This document shows, piece after piece, positions 25,055-33,480 of a stretch of 64,000 nucleotides of DNA. Source of the DNA: Alphaproteobacteria bacterium (lineage in GTDB: Bacteria > Pseudomonadota > Alphaproteobacteria > Ferrovibrionales > Ferrovibrionaceae); assembly GCA_018336035.1 (NCBI GenBank), contig JAGXRD010000043.1, positions 1 to 64,000 on the forward strand, in the 5' to 3' direction. Position numbers and translations under genes: made by a program. How positions within the stretch are numbered: the stretch's first letter is position 1; each line of letters starts with the position of its first letter. The notes under the pieces were generated by a model that was not told where the DNA came from, searched no databases, and saw only the letters and a list, made by a program, of their open reading frames with translations.

Positions 25055-25939
25055 ATGAAATACCGCCTGCGCCATACCACCTCCTACAGCTATTCCTGGG
25101 CTGTCGATATCTCGCATCACATGCTGCATCTGGCGCTGCCCAACCTGCCGCGCCAGCGGGTGAAAACCAGCACGGTCAGCACCAGTCCAACGGCGGGGCG
25201 CATGGCCGAGCAGTGCGACCATTTCGGCAATCGCGTCGCGTATCTGACGCTGGAGGAATCGCATACCCGCTTCGATGTCGAACTGCGCGCCGAGATCGAG
25301 GTCGATGCCTTCACGCCCCCGGAGGCAGCGGCCACACCGGCATGGGAAACGCTGCGCGATGCACTGGCCGGCGATGGTTTCCCCGAAGCCGTGCTGGAAA
25401 GCGAATTCGTGCATGACTCGCCGCTGGCCCTGCCGAGCGACGAGGCGATCCAGTATGCGCTGCAGAGTTTCACGCCCGGCCGCCCGGTGCTGGACGCCGC
25501 GCGCGACCTGACCCGGCGCATCTTCACCGATTTCCGCTACGATCCGGCGGCCACCGAAATCTTCACGCCGGTCGCCGCCGTGATGCAGAAACGCGCCGGC
25601 GTCTGCCAGGATTTCGCGCACTTGCAAATTGCTATGTTGCGTGGCCTCGGGCTCGCCGCACGCTATGTCTCGGGCTACATCCGCACGCTGAAGGCGGGCG
25701 ACGACCCCGAGACCGGTTTGCGCGGCGCCGATGCCAGCCATGCCTGGCTCAGCGTCTGGTGCGGGCCGGATCATGGCTGGATCGACCTCGATCCGACCAA
25801 CAACCTGATCTGCTCGGACGAACATGTGATTGCCGCCATCGGGCGGGATTACGGCGATATCAGCCCGGTGCGCGGCGTGGTGCTGGGCGGCGGTCCGCAC
25901 CGGATCGGCGTCGCGGTCGAGTTGCTGCCCCTCTCGTAA
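25055..25939 (+). CDS. Transglutaminase-family cysteine protein
   Basis: The 294-residue protein has a bacterial transglutaminase N-terminal beta domain (MKYRLRHTTSYSYS) and a core with C184 (RAGVCQDFAH), H229 (DASHAWLSVW) and D246 (IDLDPTNN). The triad is complete, so it may act as an amidase/peptidase or transferase. No signal peptide is seen. It closes the three-gene operon, where it could cleave or transfer the amide made by the ATP-grasp partner. This operon logic is inference. Confidence 0.9.
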   Translation: MKYRLRHTTSYSYSWAVDISHHMLHLALPNLPRQRVKTSTVSTSPTAGRMAEQCDHFGNRVAYLTLEESHTRFDVELRAEIEVDAFTPPEAAATPAWETLRDALAGDGFPEAVLESEFVHDSPLALPSDEAIQYALQSFTPGRPVLDAARDLTRRIFTDFRYDPAATEIFTPVAAVMQKRAGVCQDFAHLQIAMLRGLGLAARYVSGYIRTLKAGDDPETGLRGADASHAWLSVWCGPDHGWIDLDPTNNLICSDEHVIAAIGRDYGDISPVRGVVLGGGPHRIGVAVELLPLS

Positions 25940-26054
25940 ACAACCCTAATCATCCGCGCACGGCCTGCCTCGCTGCTGGGCAGTCGTGCGGTCAGCCGCC
26001 CGCCTCTTGGGCAGCGAACGTGGCTTTGCCGGGCGAAAATGCCCCAAACCCTCC

Positions 26055-26215
26055 CGAAAACGCTGGCATGAAATCTGCTTTGTACTCATCGGCATCCGAT
26101 GCCGAGGCGCATCGGGCTGCGAGTACCCCGGCTGCTGGGCTTAGGCTCGGTCCCGGGTGGCGAGACGGACACTTTACGCCGGCAGCGGGCTCTCCCCGCC
26201 AGCCGGCGTTTTTTT
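26055..26215 (+). ncRNA. Candidate structured RNA (6S-like size) ending in an intrinsic terminator
   Basis: The 409-nt gap between the transglutaminase and GST genes holds nested complementarities. GTACTC (26082-26087) pairs with GAGTAC (26119-26124) around a CCGATGC/GCATCGG hairpin. ACCC pairs with GGGT across GGCTGCTGGGCTTAGGCTCG. ACGCTGGC (26060-26067) can pair with GCCGGCGT (26202-26209), which also forms the terminator. GCTCGGTCC is shared with E. coli 6S RNA, and the length fits, but I cannot confirm 6S identity. A riboswitch or attenuator for the GST gene is the alternative. I see no protein gene in this gap. Confidence 0.45.
26177..26215 (+). terminator. Intrinsic terminator
   Basis: CGCCGGC (26177-26183) pairs with GCCGGCG (26202-26208), with an inner GCGGG/CCCGC stem, and is followed by seven T residues. 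This is the strongest intrinsic terminator in the window. It ends either the structured RNA or the upstream operon. Confidence 0.85.
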
Positions 26216-26348
26216 GCCTGGACCTGCCCAGGCCTGAATGTATCCATCGCCCAGCAGGATTCCCGTAATTGTCCGCATGGCATTGGCGGCGGGCGAGGGC
26301 TAGGCTGCCCGCGCTGACAGCACAACTCAGTCTGGGGATGCCTCAACA

Positions 26349-26960
26349 ATGAAACTCTACTACTCGCCGACCTCGCCCTATGTCCGCAAGGTCACCGTGC
26401 TTGCTCTCGAAACCGGCCTGGATGCGAAAATCGAGCGCCTCGTCTCGCCGACCACGCCGATCGACCAAAATCCCGAAGTGGCCGCCGCCAATCCGGTCGC
26501 CAAGGTGCCGACCCTGATCACCGATGACGGCCTGCATCTCTTCGACAGCCGCGTGATCTGCGAATATCTCGACACGCTGCACGACAAGCCGAAATTCTTC
26601 CCGGCCTCCGGGCCTGCGCGCTGGAACGCGCTGCGCCAGCAGGCGCTGGGCGATGGCCTGCTCGATGCCGCATTGCTCGCGCGCTACGAAGGCTTCCTGC
26701 GGCCGGAAGACAAACGCTGGTCCGACTGGTCCGATGGCCAGATGAAGAAGGTGCATGGCGCGCTGGCGGAGGTCGATGCGCTGGCCAACGGCCTGGGCGA
26801 CCGCGTCGATATCGGCACGGTCACGCTGGCCTGTGCGCTCGGCTATATGGATTTCCGGTATGCCGGCATCGGCTGGCGCGCGCAGTATCAGAAGGCAGCG
26901 GCTTTCGCCGACCGCCTGTTCGCGCGGCCGTCCTTCAAGGCCACCATTCCGCCAGCCTGA
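26349..26960 (+). CDS. Glutathione S-transferase family protein
   Basis: The 203-residue protein has an N-terminal thioredoxin-like domain (MKLYYSPTSPYVRKV, with S7/S9 as candidate thiol-activating residues; KVPTLITDDG and DSRVICEYLD for glutathione contact) and a helical C-terminal domain. It probably conjugates or reduces electrophiles with glutathione; the substrate is unknown. The PAS_5 gene starts 9 nt after its stop, so the two may be cotranscribed. Confidence 0.9.
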   Translation: MKLYYSPTSPYVRKVTVLALETGLDAKIERLVSPTTPIDQNPEVAAANPVAKVPTLITDDGLHLFDSRVICEYLDTLHDKPKFFPASGPARWNALRQQALGDGLLDAALLARYEGFLRPEDKRWSDWSDGQMKKVHGALAEVDALANGLGDRVDIGTVTLACALGYMDFRYAGIGWRAQYQKAAAFADRLFARPSFKATIPPA

Positions 26961-26969
26961 GTCTGACCA

Positions 26970-27533
26970 ATGAGCGATGCGGCGACATCACAGCCCTGGC
27001 TGCAGGACCGCCGCATCGCGCGTCTGCTCACCTTGTGGCGTGCGGCGCGGCCGAAATCTGAAAAGGGGGGTCCGGATCTGCTGCCGGGCCGTGCGGCCTG
27101 CGATCCGCTGACGCTCGGCGCCGAACTGCTGCCCTATGCGGCCCTGATCGAAGCGACCGACAACGCCACGCGCTTCCGCTTCCGTCTGGTCGGCAGCCGG
27201 CTGGCCGAACATGCCGGCCTCGATCTCACCGGCCACTATATCGAAGACCTCAATCCCAACAGGGATTACGCCGACTACGTCAACAGCCTCTACCGGCTGG
27301 CGCGCGACACGCGGCTGCCAGCCTATTCCGAGACGCGCTATCGCGCGCCGAGCGGCCGGGTCGGCCTGACGCGCCGGCTCACCTGTCCGCTCGCCGCCGA
27401 TGGCAGGACCGTCGACATGTTCGTTGCCGTGCAGGTGTTTGAGACCGATAGCGGCGACGGCGATGCGCCGACCTATACCTACGCGGCCAGCTTCCATCCC
27501 GGCATCCTGAAGGCGGTGGCCGATGCGGACTGA
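26970..27533 (+). CDS. PAS_5-domain protein (formerly DUF1457-like)
   Basis: The 187-residue cytoplasmic protein looks like the PAS_5 family common in Rhodospirillales. It has an early segment RIARLLTLWRAARP, then a PAS-like core with FRFRLVGSRLAEHAGLDLTG and a late strand LTRRLTCPLAADGR. No output domain is attached, so it may be a stand-alone ligand or redox sensor. Its last 11 nt overlap the next gene. Confidence 0.75.
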   Translation: MSDAATSQPWLQDRRIARLLTLWRAARPKSEKGGPDLLPGRAACDPLTLGAELLPYAALIEATDNATRFRFRLVGSRLAEHAGLDLTGHYIEDLNPNRDYADYVNSLYRLARDTRLPAYSETRYRAPSGRVGLTRRLTCPLAADGRTVDMFVAVQVFETDSGDGDAPTYTYAASFHPGILKAVADAD

Positions 27534-28332
27534 CCGTAAGATCGCATCTGGATGCGCGACCTTGGCTGCCGAGGTCACCGGCAACGGCCAGCCCGTGATC
27601 TTTCTGCATGCCGCAGTCTGCGACAGCCGGATGTGGCGCGCGCAGCTGGAGGCCGTGGCTGCAAACCATCTTGCCATCGCTTACGACCGGCGCGGCTTTG
27701 GCCAGACCGTGGCTGAGAAGGAAGACCACTCGGCGGTTGGCGATCTGCTCACGGTGATCGATACAGTGGCAAAGGGCATGCCGCCGATCCTGGTGGCCTG
27801 TTCGCAGGGTGGGCGCGTCGCGCTCGATGCGGCGCTGCTGCATCCCGCGCGCATTCGCGGGCTTGTGCTGATCTCGCCCTCGGTGTCGGGCGCGCCGGAT
27901 CCCGTGCTGCCGCCCGAAATCCAGACGCTGGTGGCGACGCAAAAGGCGGCCGAAGCGGCCGGCGATCTGGACCGCGTGAATGCCATCAAGGCGCATCTGT
28001 GGCTGGACGGTCCGCTGCAGCCCGAGGGTCGCGTTGCCGCGGCGGCGCGCGAACTCTTCCTCGACATGAACGGCATCGCCCTGCGCGCGCCGCCGGCCGG
28101 GGCAAATGTCGATGCCGTCACGGCCCTGCCGCGACTGGGCGAGATCGCGGCGCCGGCGCTGGTGATCTGCGGCGACGCCGATTTTCCGCATATCCACGCC
28201 CGCAGCCGCGATATGGCGGCGGCACTGCCGAATGCGTCTTTCCAGTCGCTGCCCGGCGCGGCGCATCTGCCGAGCCTGGAATGCCCGGCAGAGATCACGC
28301 GTCTGCTGCTCGACTTTCTAAGCCGGGTTTAA
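27523..28332 (+). CDS. Alpha/beta-fold hydrolase
   Basis: The 269-residue protein has the oxyanion loop FLHAAVCDSRMW, the nucleophile elbow ACSQGGRV (S in GxSxG-like CSQGG), acid D in ICGDADFPH and the catalytic H in GAAHLPSLE. It resembles soluble lactonases/esterases of the 3-oxoadipate enol-lactonase group. The substrate is unknown. It overlaps the PAS_5 gene by 11 nt and meets the EF-G-like gene tail to tail with a 4-nt overlap. Confidence 0.85.
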   Translation: MRTDRKIASGCATLAAEVTGNGQPVIFLHAAVCDSRMWRAQLEAVAANHLAIAYDRRGFGQTVAEKEDHSAVGDLLTVIDTVAKGMPPILVACSQGGRVALDAALLHPARIRGLVLISPSVSGAPDPVLPPEIQTLVATQKAAEAAGDLDRVNAIKAHLWLDGPLQPEGRVAAAARELFLDMNGIALRAPPAGANVDAVTALPRLGEIAAPALVICGDADFPHIHARSRDMAAALPNASFQSLPGAAHLPSLECPAEITRLLLDFLSRV

Positions 28333-30422
28333 GCCGCCGCCAGCGTTCGCCTCCGGTCCTCCACCACGCGGTCGGCCAGCTTGCCGGCCAGCTCCTGCAG
28401 ATGGTCGAATGTCGCAGTGAAGCCGCCGACGCCCAGTGTCATCGAACGCAGTTCCACAGCGAGGTCCTGCATCTCGGCTTCCGGCAGATAACAGTCGATC
28501 TCGTCCCAGCCGGGCCAGTCGGCGCGGGCGCTGATGCCCAGAATCTGGCCGCGCCTTGATGACACGATGGCATGCACCTTCGCGGTATATTCGGTCGGTA
28601 CCGTGAAGGTGACGGACTGGATCGGCTCCAGCAGCACCGGGGCACATTTTGCCAGCCCCTCGGTCATCGCCAGCCCGCCGCAGGTGCGGAAGGCCTGATC
28701 AGAGGAGTCGACCGAGTGATACTGCCCGTCGGTCAGTGTCACGGCCACATCCACCACCGGGAATCCGAGCGGACCTTTCACCAGCGACTCCTGCACGCCT
28801 TCATCCACCGCCGGGATGAAGTTCTTCGGGATCGCGCCGCCGACCACGCGGTTGACGAAGTGATAGCCGGCGCCGCGCGGCTGTGGCGCGATCTCCACCT
28901 TGATATCGGCAAACTGGCCATGCCCGCCCGACTGCCGCTTGAAGCGGGCATGCTGCTGCACGCCATGGCGGATCGTCTCGCGATATTCGGTGTGGGGCGC
29001 AGTGCTGCGCACCCCGACATTGAAGCGGCTCTGCAGCTTGTCGAGGCTCAGCTTCAGGTGAATCTCGCCCTGGCCCTTCAGCCGCAACTCACCGCCACCC
29101 TGTTCGATCACCAGGCTGGGATCCTCCTCGCACAGCTTGTGTAGCGCCGCGCTCAGCTTCACATCATCCTTGCGGTCGGTCGGGTGCAGCGCGAAGGCAT
29201 GCACCGGCTGTGCCGGGCGCGGCCAGTCGACAATCGCGCGGCCCACGCCCTCGCCATTCAGATGCTGGCCGGTGGCGATATCGTCCAGCCGGCCGAGACC
29301 GACCACGTCGCCGGCCTGCGCCTGCGGCAGTTTTTCGCTCTGCCCGCCCATCAGGCGATACAGGCCACTGAGGCGCCGGCCGCCGAGCTGCGCATTCTCG
29401 GCAATCTGTCCGCGCCATAACCGCGCCAGGCTCAGCTTACCGGTATGCGACTGGTGCAGCGTCTTGAACACGGTGGCGCTCAAACTGCTGCCCGCCTTGG
29501 GATCATCTGCGTCGACATCCAGCCGCGTCATGGTCTCTTCGTGATGCGGTGCTTCATGGCGCAGCGCCTTCCACAGCCGCAGCACGCCATTGCCATGTTC
29601 GGCCGAGCCGAAAAACACCGGCACGATCAGGTCTTCGGCCAGGTCCTTGCGCAACCGGCTGTAGATATCCTGCGGCGCCGGCACGCGGTCTTCCAGCAGC
29701 TGCTCCAGCAGCGCGTCGTCGAAATCGGCGATGGTTTCCAGCAACTGTTGCCGCGCCTCGGTTTCGCGCGGTCGCACGCTGTCGGGCATTTCGATCAGTT
29801 CGGAGACCTTGTTGTCGCGCCACAGATAGGCGCGTTCGGAGACCAGATCGACATAGCCGGTGATCGCATCGCCATCACGAATAGGCACCTCGCGCAGCAC
29901 CAGCGGCTTGGAGGAAACCACCTGCAGCGCCGAGAGCAGGTCGCGCATGCGGATGCTGGTCTTGTCCAGCTTGTTGACGAAGAGCACATGCGGAATGCGG
30001 CGCTCATCCAGGAAGCGCAGCAGCGGCGCCAATGTGACGGCGCGGGCCGGATCGGGTTCGGCCACTACGATGGCGATATCGGCCACCATCAGCGCGCTCA
30101 TCGCTTCCTGCGCCAGCTCGACCGATCCGGGACAGTCGAGGAAGACCCAGGACTCGTCGAGGAAGCGGCACTGCGCGACATTCGGTTCGATGGTCATCTG
30201 GCGGCTGCGCGCTTCGGCGCTGGCATCGCCGAGCGATGTGCCTGCAGCGACGGAGCCCTTGCGCGGGATCGCGCCGGCGACAAACAGCAGCGCTTCCATC
30301 AGGCTGGTCTTGCCGGCGGTATAGGGACCCACGATGGCGGCGACGCGGGTGCCGCCTACACTGGTATCGGCGACACTGGGCGAAGAATTGGCACTGGGCG
30401 AGGTTTGAGATGCGTTGGGCAT
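28329..30422 (-). CDS. EF-G-like translation GTPase (divergent paralog)
   Basis: The 697-residue protein has the EF-G layout: GTPase domain with P-loop GPYTAGKT (32-39), switch-I-like RQMTIEP, DCPGS (96-100), NKLD (150-153), a domain II, and the EF-G-type domains III-V (HTEYRETIRHG, KRQSGGHGQFADIKVEI, DGQYHSVDSS). The canonical switch II motif is DTPGH; here the histidine that positions the attacking water is Ser100. The start at 30422 follows AGGAG by about 7 nt. An open frame 79 codons further upstream crosses a repeat and is rejected. It is likely a specialised EF-G2-like GTPase and not a Tet(M)-type protein. Confidence 0.85.
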   Translation of the reverse strand: MPNASQTSPSANSSPSVADTSVGGTRVAAIVGPYTAGKTSLMEALLFVAGAIPRKGSVAAGTSLGDASAEARSRQMTIEPNVAQCRFLDESWVFLDCPGSVELAQEAMSALMVADIAIVVAEPDPARAVTLAPLLRFLDERRIPHVLFVNKLDKTSIRMRDLLSALQVVSSKPLVLREVPIRDGDAITGYVDLVSERAYLWRDNKVSELIEMPDSVRPRETEARQQLLETIADFDDALLEQLLEDRVPAPQDIYSRLRKDLAEDLIVPVFFGSAEHGNGVLRLWKALRHEAPHHEETMTRLDVDADDPKAGSSLSATVFKTLHQSHTGKLSLARLWRGQIAENAQLGGRRLSGLYRLMGGQSEKLPQAQAGDVVGLGRLDDIATGQHLNGEGVGRAIVDWPRPAQPVHAFALHPTDRKDDVKLSAALHKLCEEDPSLVIEQGGGELRLKGQGEIHLKLSLDKLQSRFNVGVRSTAPHTEYRETIRHGVQQHARFKRQSGGHGQFADIKVEIAPQPRGAGYHFVNRVVGGAIPKNFIPAVDEGVQESLVKGPLGFPVVDVAVTLTDGQYHSVDSSDQAFRTCGGLAMTEGLAKCAPVLLEPIQSVTFTVPTEYTAKVHAIVSSRRGQILGISARADWPGWDEIDCYLPEAEMQDLAVELRSMTLGVGGFTATFDHLQELAGKLADRVVEDRRRTLAAA

Positions 30423-30619
30423 GATCGGTCTCCTCTGTGCTGCATGAGATGCGGCAGGCCTGGACGGCATGGGACCGGTTCTGAGCTGCCGGTCTCGGAC
30501 GGACGGAACAGCGTTTAACCCTGCCCGAAGCATTCCACAGAAGCGGGACGGGCGGTAGCGGATTCGATCCACAGGGCAGCCCGGCAGCTTGGCCGTGGAC
30601 GGAGGGGTGAGGCGGTTTG

Positions 30620-30723
30620 CCCTCACCCTCCCGCTGACGCGGGCCCCTCCCTCTCCCACTGCGTGGGCGAGGGGCTTTGGCCGGCTCCCTCTCCCACGCA
30701 GTGGGAGAGGGGTGGGGTGAGGG
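30620..30723. repeat. Palindromic GC-rich repeat, copy 1
   Basis: It starts CCCTCACCCTCCCGC and ends GTGGGGTGAGGG. Internal blocks CCTCCCTCTCCC and GGGAGAGG can pair into a long cruciform. Copy 2 at 35239-35343 has the same ends, length and internal order. It is a REP/MITE-like dispersed element. Confidence 0.85.
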
Positions 30724-30809
30724 TCTTAGCCCAACTCGTAACTGCATGGCGAGTCGCAAGGATTCTGTGTTTTACAATCCCATTTCATACTAAGGTCGAA
30801 GGCATGATT

Positions 30810-30878
30810 CGGCGGGGCCCGTACCGGGGGGTACGCACCGCCGCTGCATCGCGCCCTGCAGCGAAAGGCGGATGCAGC
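30810..30878 (+). promoter_or_regulatory. Two-hairpin leader of the purine permease gene (riboswitch candidate)
   Basis: The first hairpin has CGGCGG/CCGCCG (30810-30815 with 30838-30843), an asymmetric internal loop, then CGTACC/GGTACG (30820-30825 with 30830-30835) and a GGGG loop. A second hairpin pairs GCTGCATC (30843-30850) with GATGCAGC (30871-30878). GGGGGA follows 10 nt before the ATG. The first hairpin's two-helix shape recalls the small xanthine-sensing NMT1 riboswitch found upstream of such permeases, but I cannot confirm this. Confidence 0.4.
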
Positions 30879-30903
30879 CAGACGCAATGGGGGACGACAT
30901 CCT

Positions 30904-32193
30904 ATGCTTGATCGCTATTTCAAACTCTCCGAGAACGGCACGACGGTGAAAACCGAAGTGCTGGCCGGCGTGACCACCTTCCTGACCATGGCCTATATCA
31001 TCTTCGTCAATCCGGCGATCCTGGGCGATGCCGGCATCGACAAGGGCGCGGCTTTCGTCGCCACCTGCCTGGCCGCCGCCATCGGCACGGCGATCATGGG
31101 GCTGTATGCCAACTATCCGGTGGCGCTGGCGCCGGGCATGGGGCTCAACGCCTATTTCACCTATGGCGTCGTGCTCGGCATGGGGCATAGCTGGCAGATC
31201 GCGCTCGGCGCGGTCTTCGTCTCCGGTATCCTGTTCCTGATCCTCTCGCTGCTGCCGGTGCGCGAAAAGATCATCAACTCGATCCCGATGTCGCAGAAAT
31301 ACGCCATCGGCGCCGGCATCGGACTCTTCCTCGGCCTGATCGGCCTGAAGAATGCCGGCATCGTCGTCGATCATGCCGCCACGCTGGTCGGCCTGGGCAA
31401 GCTGATGAGCCCCGCCGTCGGCATGGCGATCCTCGGCTTCTTCATCATCGCCATCCTTGATTATCGCAAGGTGCCCGGCGCGATCATGATCTCGATCCTC
31501 GGCGTCACCGTGCTGGGTATCGCGCTCGGCCTGTCGAAATTCGGCGGTCTGGTTTCGGCGCCGCCCAGCCTGGCGCCCACGCTGCTGCAGATGGATATCG
31601 GCGGCGCGCTGTCGCTTGGCCTGCTCACCATCGTCTTCGCCTTCCTGATGGTCGACCTGTTCGACACGGCAGGTACATTGGTGGCGGTTGCCCCGCGCGC
31701 CGGCCTGATGAACAAGGACGGCACGCTGAAGAATCTGGGCCGGGCGCTGGTGGCCGATTCCACCGCCACCATCGCCGGCGCCGCGCTCGGCACCTCTACC
31801 ACCACCAGCTATATCGAATCGGCAGCCGGCATCCGCGTCGGCGGTCGCACCGGTCTCACGGCTGTTGTGGTGGCGATCCTGTTCCTGCTGGCGCTGTTCT
31901 TCGCCCCGCTGGCCGGCTCGATCCCGGTCTATGCCACCGCGCCGGCGCTGATCTTCGTCGCCTGCGTGATGGCCAGCAGCCTGGCCAAGATCGACTGGGA
32001 AGACATCACCGAATATCTGCCGGCGGTGGTCACCGCGGTGATGATGCCCTTCACCTTCTCGATCGCCACCGGCATCGGCCTCGGCTTCATCACCTATGTG
32101 GTGCTGAAGCTCTTCACCGGCCGCGCCAAGGATATCCATCCGGTGATGGCGGCGGTGTCGCTGGTCTTCCTGATCAAATTCATCGTCGCATAA
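30904..32193 (+). CDS. Purine permease, NCS2/AzgA-like (hypoxanthine/guanine/adenine)
   Basis: The 429-residue transporter has about 12-14 helices. AzgA/PbuG hallmarks are present: FFKL-like start (RYFKLSENGTTVKTE), GVTTFLTMAYIIFVNP, ALAPGMGLNAYFTY, MVDLFDTAGTLVAVA and the loop GTSTTTSYIESAAGIRVGGRTGLT. It takes up purine bases with protons. A structured leader precedes it and a strong terminator follows. No xdh or purine-degradation gene is nearby. Close specificity cannot be told. Confidence 0.92.
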   Translation: MLDRYFKLSENGTTVKTEVLAGVTTFLTMAYIIFVNPAILGDAGIDKGAAFVATCLAAAIGTAIMGLYANYPVALAPGMGLNAYFTYGVVLGMGHSWQIALGAVFVSGILFLILSLLPVREKIINSIPMSQKYAIGAGIGLFLGLIGLKNAGIVVDHAATLVGLGKLMSPAVGMAILGFFIIAILDYRKVPGAIMISILGVTVLGIALGLSKFGGLVSAPPSLAPTLLQMDIGGALSLGLLTIVFAFLMVDLFDTAGTLVAVAPRAGLMNKDGTLKNLGRALVADSTATIAGAALGTSTTTSYIESAAGIRVGGRTGLTAVVVAILFLLALFFAPLAGSIPVYATAPALIFVACVMASSLAKIDWEDITEYLPAVVTAVMMPFTFSIATGIGLGFITYVVLKLFTGRAKDIHPVMAAVSLVFLIKFIVA

Positions 32194-32213
32194 AAGACGC
32201 TTCTGAAGCGCAG

Positions 32214-32245
32214 CGGGCGGCCCCTGAAAAGAGGCCGCCCGTTTT
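32214..32245. terminator. Bidirectional intrinsic terminator
   Basis: CGGGCGGCC (32214-32222) and GGCCGCCCG (32233-32241) form a 9-bp stem followed by TTTT. It separates the permease gene from the convergent acetyltransferase gene. Confidence 0.85.
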
Positions 32246-32257
32246 GCTTCTATCCGT

Positions 32258-32530
32258 CTAAGCGAGCAGGTCCGCCGTCTCGGGATGCCGCTTCATCCAG
32301 GCGACAGCGTAGCTGCACAGCGGCACCAGCTTTTCGTTGTTCTGCCGCGCGAGTTCGACGATGCCCTGCATCAGCCGGCCGGCCGCGCCGGTGCCCCGCA
32401 GCGCAACCGGCGATTCCACATGCAGCAGCGCCACCACGCCGTCAGTGCGGCGATAGCGTGCGAAGACGATCTGGCCCTCGACGGGCATTTCATACTGGCT
32501 GCGGGCAGTGTTATCGATCACGTCGCTCAT
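32258..32530 (-). CDS. Short GNAT-like N-acetyltransferase (YjdJ type)
   Basis: The 90-residue protein is of the small GNAT-like type. RRTDGVVALLHVESPVALRGTGAAGRLMQGIVELARQ contains the acetyl-CoA loop (R-G-T-G-A-A), followed by LVPLCSYAVAWMKRHPE, the standard ending of this group. The upstream frame extends to 32839 but runs through the neighbouring transporter gene, so ATG 32530 is the start. Function in the family is unknown. Confidence 0.88.
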   Translation of the reverse strand: MSDVIDNTARSQYEMPVEGQIVFARYRRTDGVVALLHVESPVALRGTGAAGRLMQGIVELARQNNEKLVPLCSYAVAWMKRHPETADLLA

Positions 32531-32568
32531 ACACCTAATTTGGTGAGCGCCGCCGCTGCGATCAAGCC

Positions 32569-33480
32569 TTATTTCCGTACAGCCAAGCCGAGCAGAATGC
32601 CGGCCAGCAGCACGACCACGCCGATGATCTCGGTGCGCGACGGCTTTTCGCGGAACACCAGATACGACATGAGAAACGTGAAGATCATCTCGCTCATGCC
32701 CAGCATGCGCACATAAGCCGCCGTCATCAGCGCCATGGCGGTGAACCAGCCGGCCGAGCCCGCCGCGGACGCAAAGCCGACCACCAGGCCGGGCCGCCAG
32801 GCGGCGATCACGCGGGTGATCTCGCCCGGTTCGCGCCACAGCAGATAGACCAGCATCAGTGCGATCTGCAGCACAATGGCATGGACCAGCGTGGTGGCGG
32901 CGGCGAGCGGCAGGAAGTCTTCGCCCAGCGACAGCGAGGCCGCGCGGAAGCCGATGGCCGAGACCGCGAACAGCGCGCCCGAGCCGATGCCGATCAGCGC
33001 CGATTTTTCCATCCAGCCGAACAGGAAGGATTTCAGCGCATTGTCGCTGCCCTTCAGCGAGATCAGCAGCACGCCGATGGTGCCGATCACGATGGCGGCG
33101 ACGCCAGCGGTGCTGACCGGCTCGGCCAGGATCAGCATGCCAAAGGCGGCGGCCTGCAAAGCTTCGGTTTTCGAATAGGCCGTCGCCACCACGAAGTTGC
33201 GCATCGACAGCGCAAGGATGAGAAGATTGGTGGCGAGAATCTGCGCCACGCCGCCGAGCGCGACCCAGGCATAGAATTCGCTATGGCCCTGCGGCAGTGT
33301 TTTGCCGGTGAAATACAGGCAGGCACCGAGATAGGCGGCCGCCAGCGGCAGGCCATAGGCGAAGCGCACGAAGCTGGCGCCATTGGTGCTCAGCCGGCCC
33401 TTCAACTGTTTCTGCAGGCCGGTGCGCAGCGTCTGGCAGGCCGCCGCCCAGATGGTGATCGGTATCCACGCCCATTCCAT
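32569..33480 (-). CDS. EamA/DMT-superfamily membrane transporter
   Basis: The 303-residue protein has 10 predicted helices arranged as two EamA repeats. The second half starts near residue 160 (GIGSGALFAVSAIGFRAASL). It ends EIIGVVVLLAGILLGLAVRK, typical of metabolite exporters. The substrate is unknown. The start MEWAWIPITIWAA matches other family members. It lies 38 nt from the GNAT gene, possibly cotranscribed. Confidence 0.85.
   Translation of the reverse strand: MEWAWIPITIWAAACQTLRTGLQKQLKGRLSTNGASFVRFAYGLPLAAAYLGACLYFTGKTLPQGHSEFYAWVALGGVAQILATNLLILALSMRNFVVATAYSKTEALQAAAFGMLILAEPVSTAGVAAIVIGTIGVLLISLKGSDNALKSFLFGWMEKSALIGIGSGALFAVSAIGFRAASLSLGEDFLPLAAATTLVHAIVLQIALMLVYLLWREPGEITRVIAAWRPGLVVGFASAAGSAGWFTAMALMTAAYVRMLGMSEMIFTFLMSYLVFREKPSRTEIIGVVVLLAGILLGLAVRK

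Noticed and set aside
25759-26268. 169-codon frame across the end of the second transglutaminase and the structured RNA
   Set aside because: It starts inside a real gene in another frame and passes through the terminator; no motif.
28329-30422. Tetracycline-resistance ribosomal protection protein
   Set aside because: It has the EF-G-like domains but not a recognisable Tet(M) motif set, and the altered switch II points to a divergent EF-G paralog.
29445-30518. 357-codon plus-strand frame opposite the EF-G-like gene
   Set aside because: No signature, low-complexity, and completely inside the GTPase gene.
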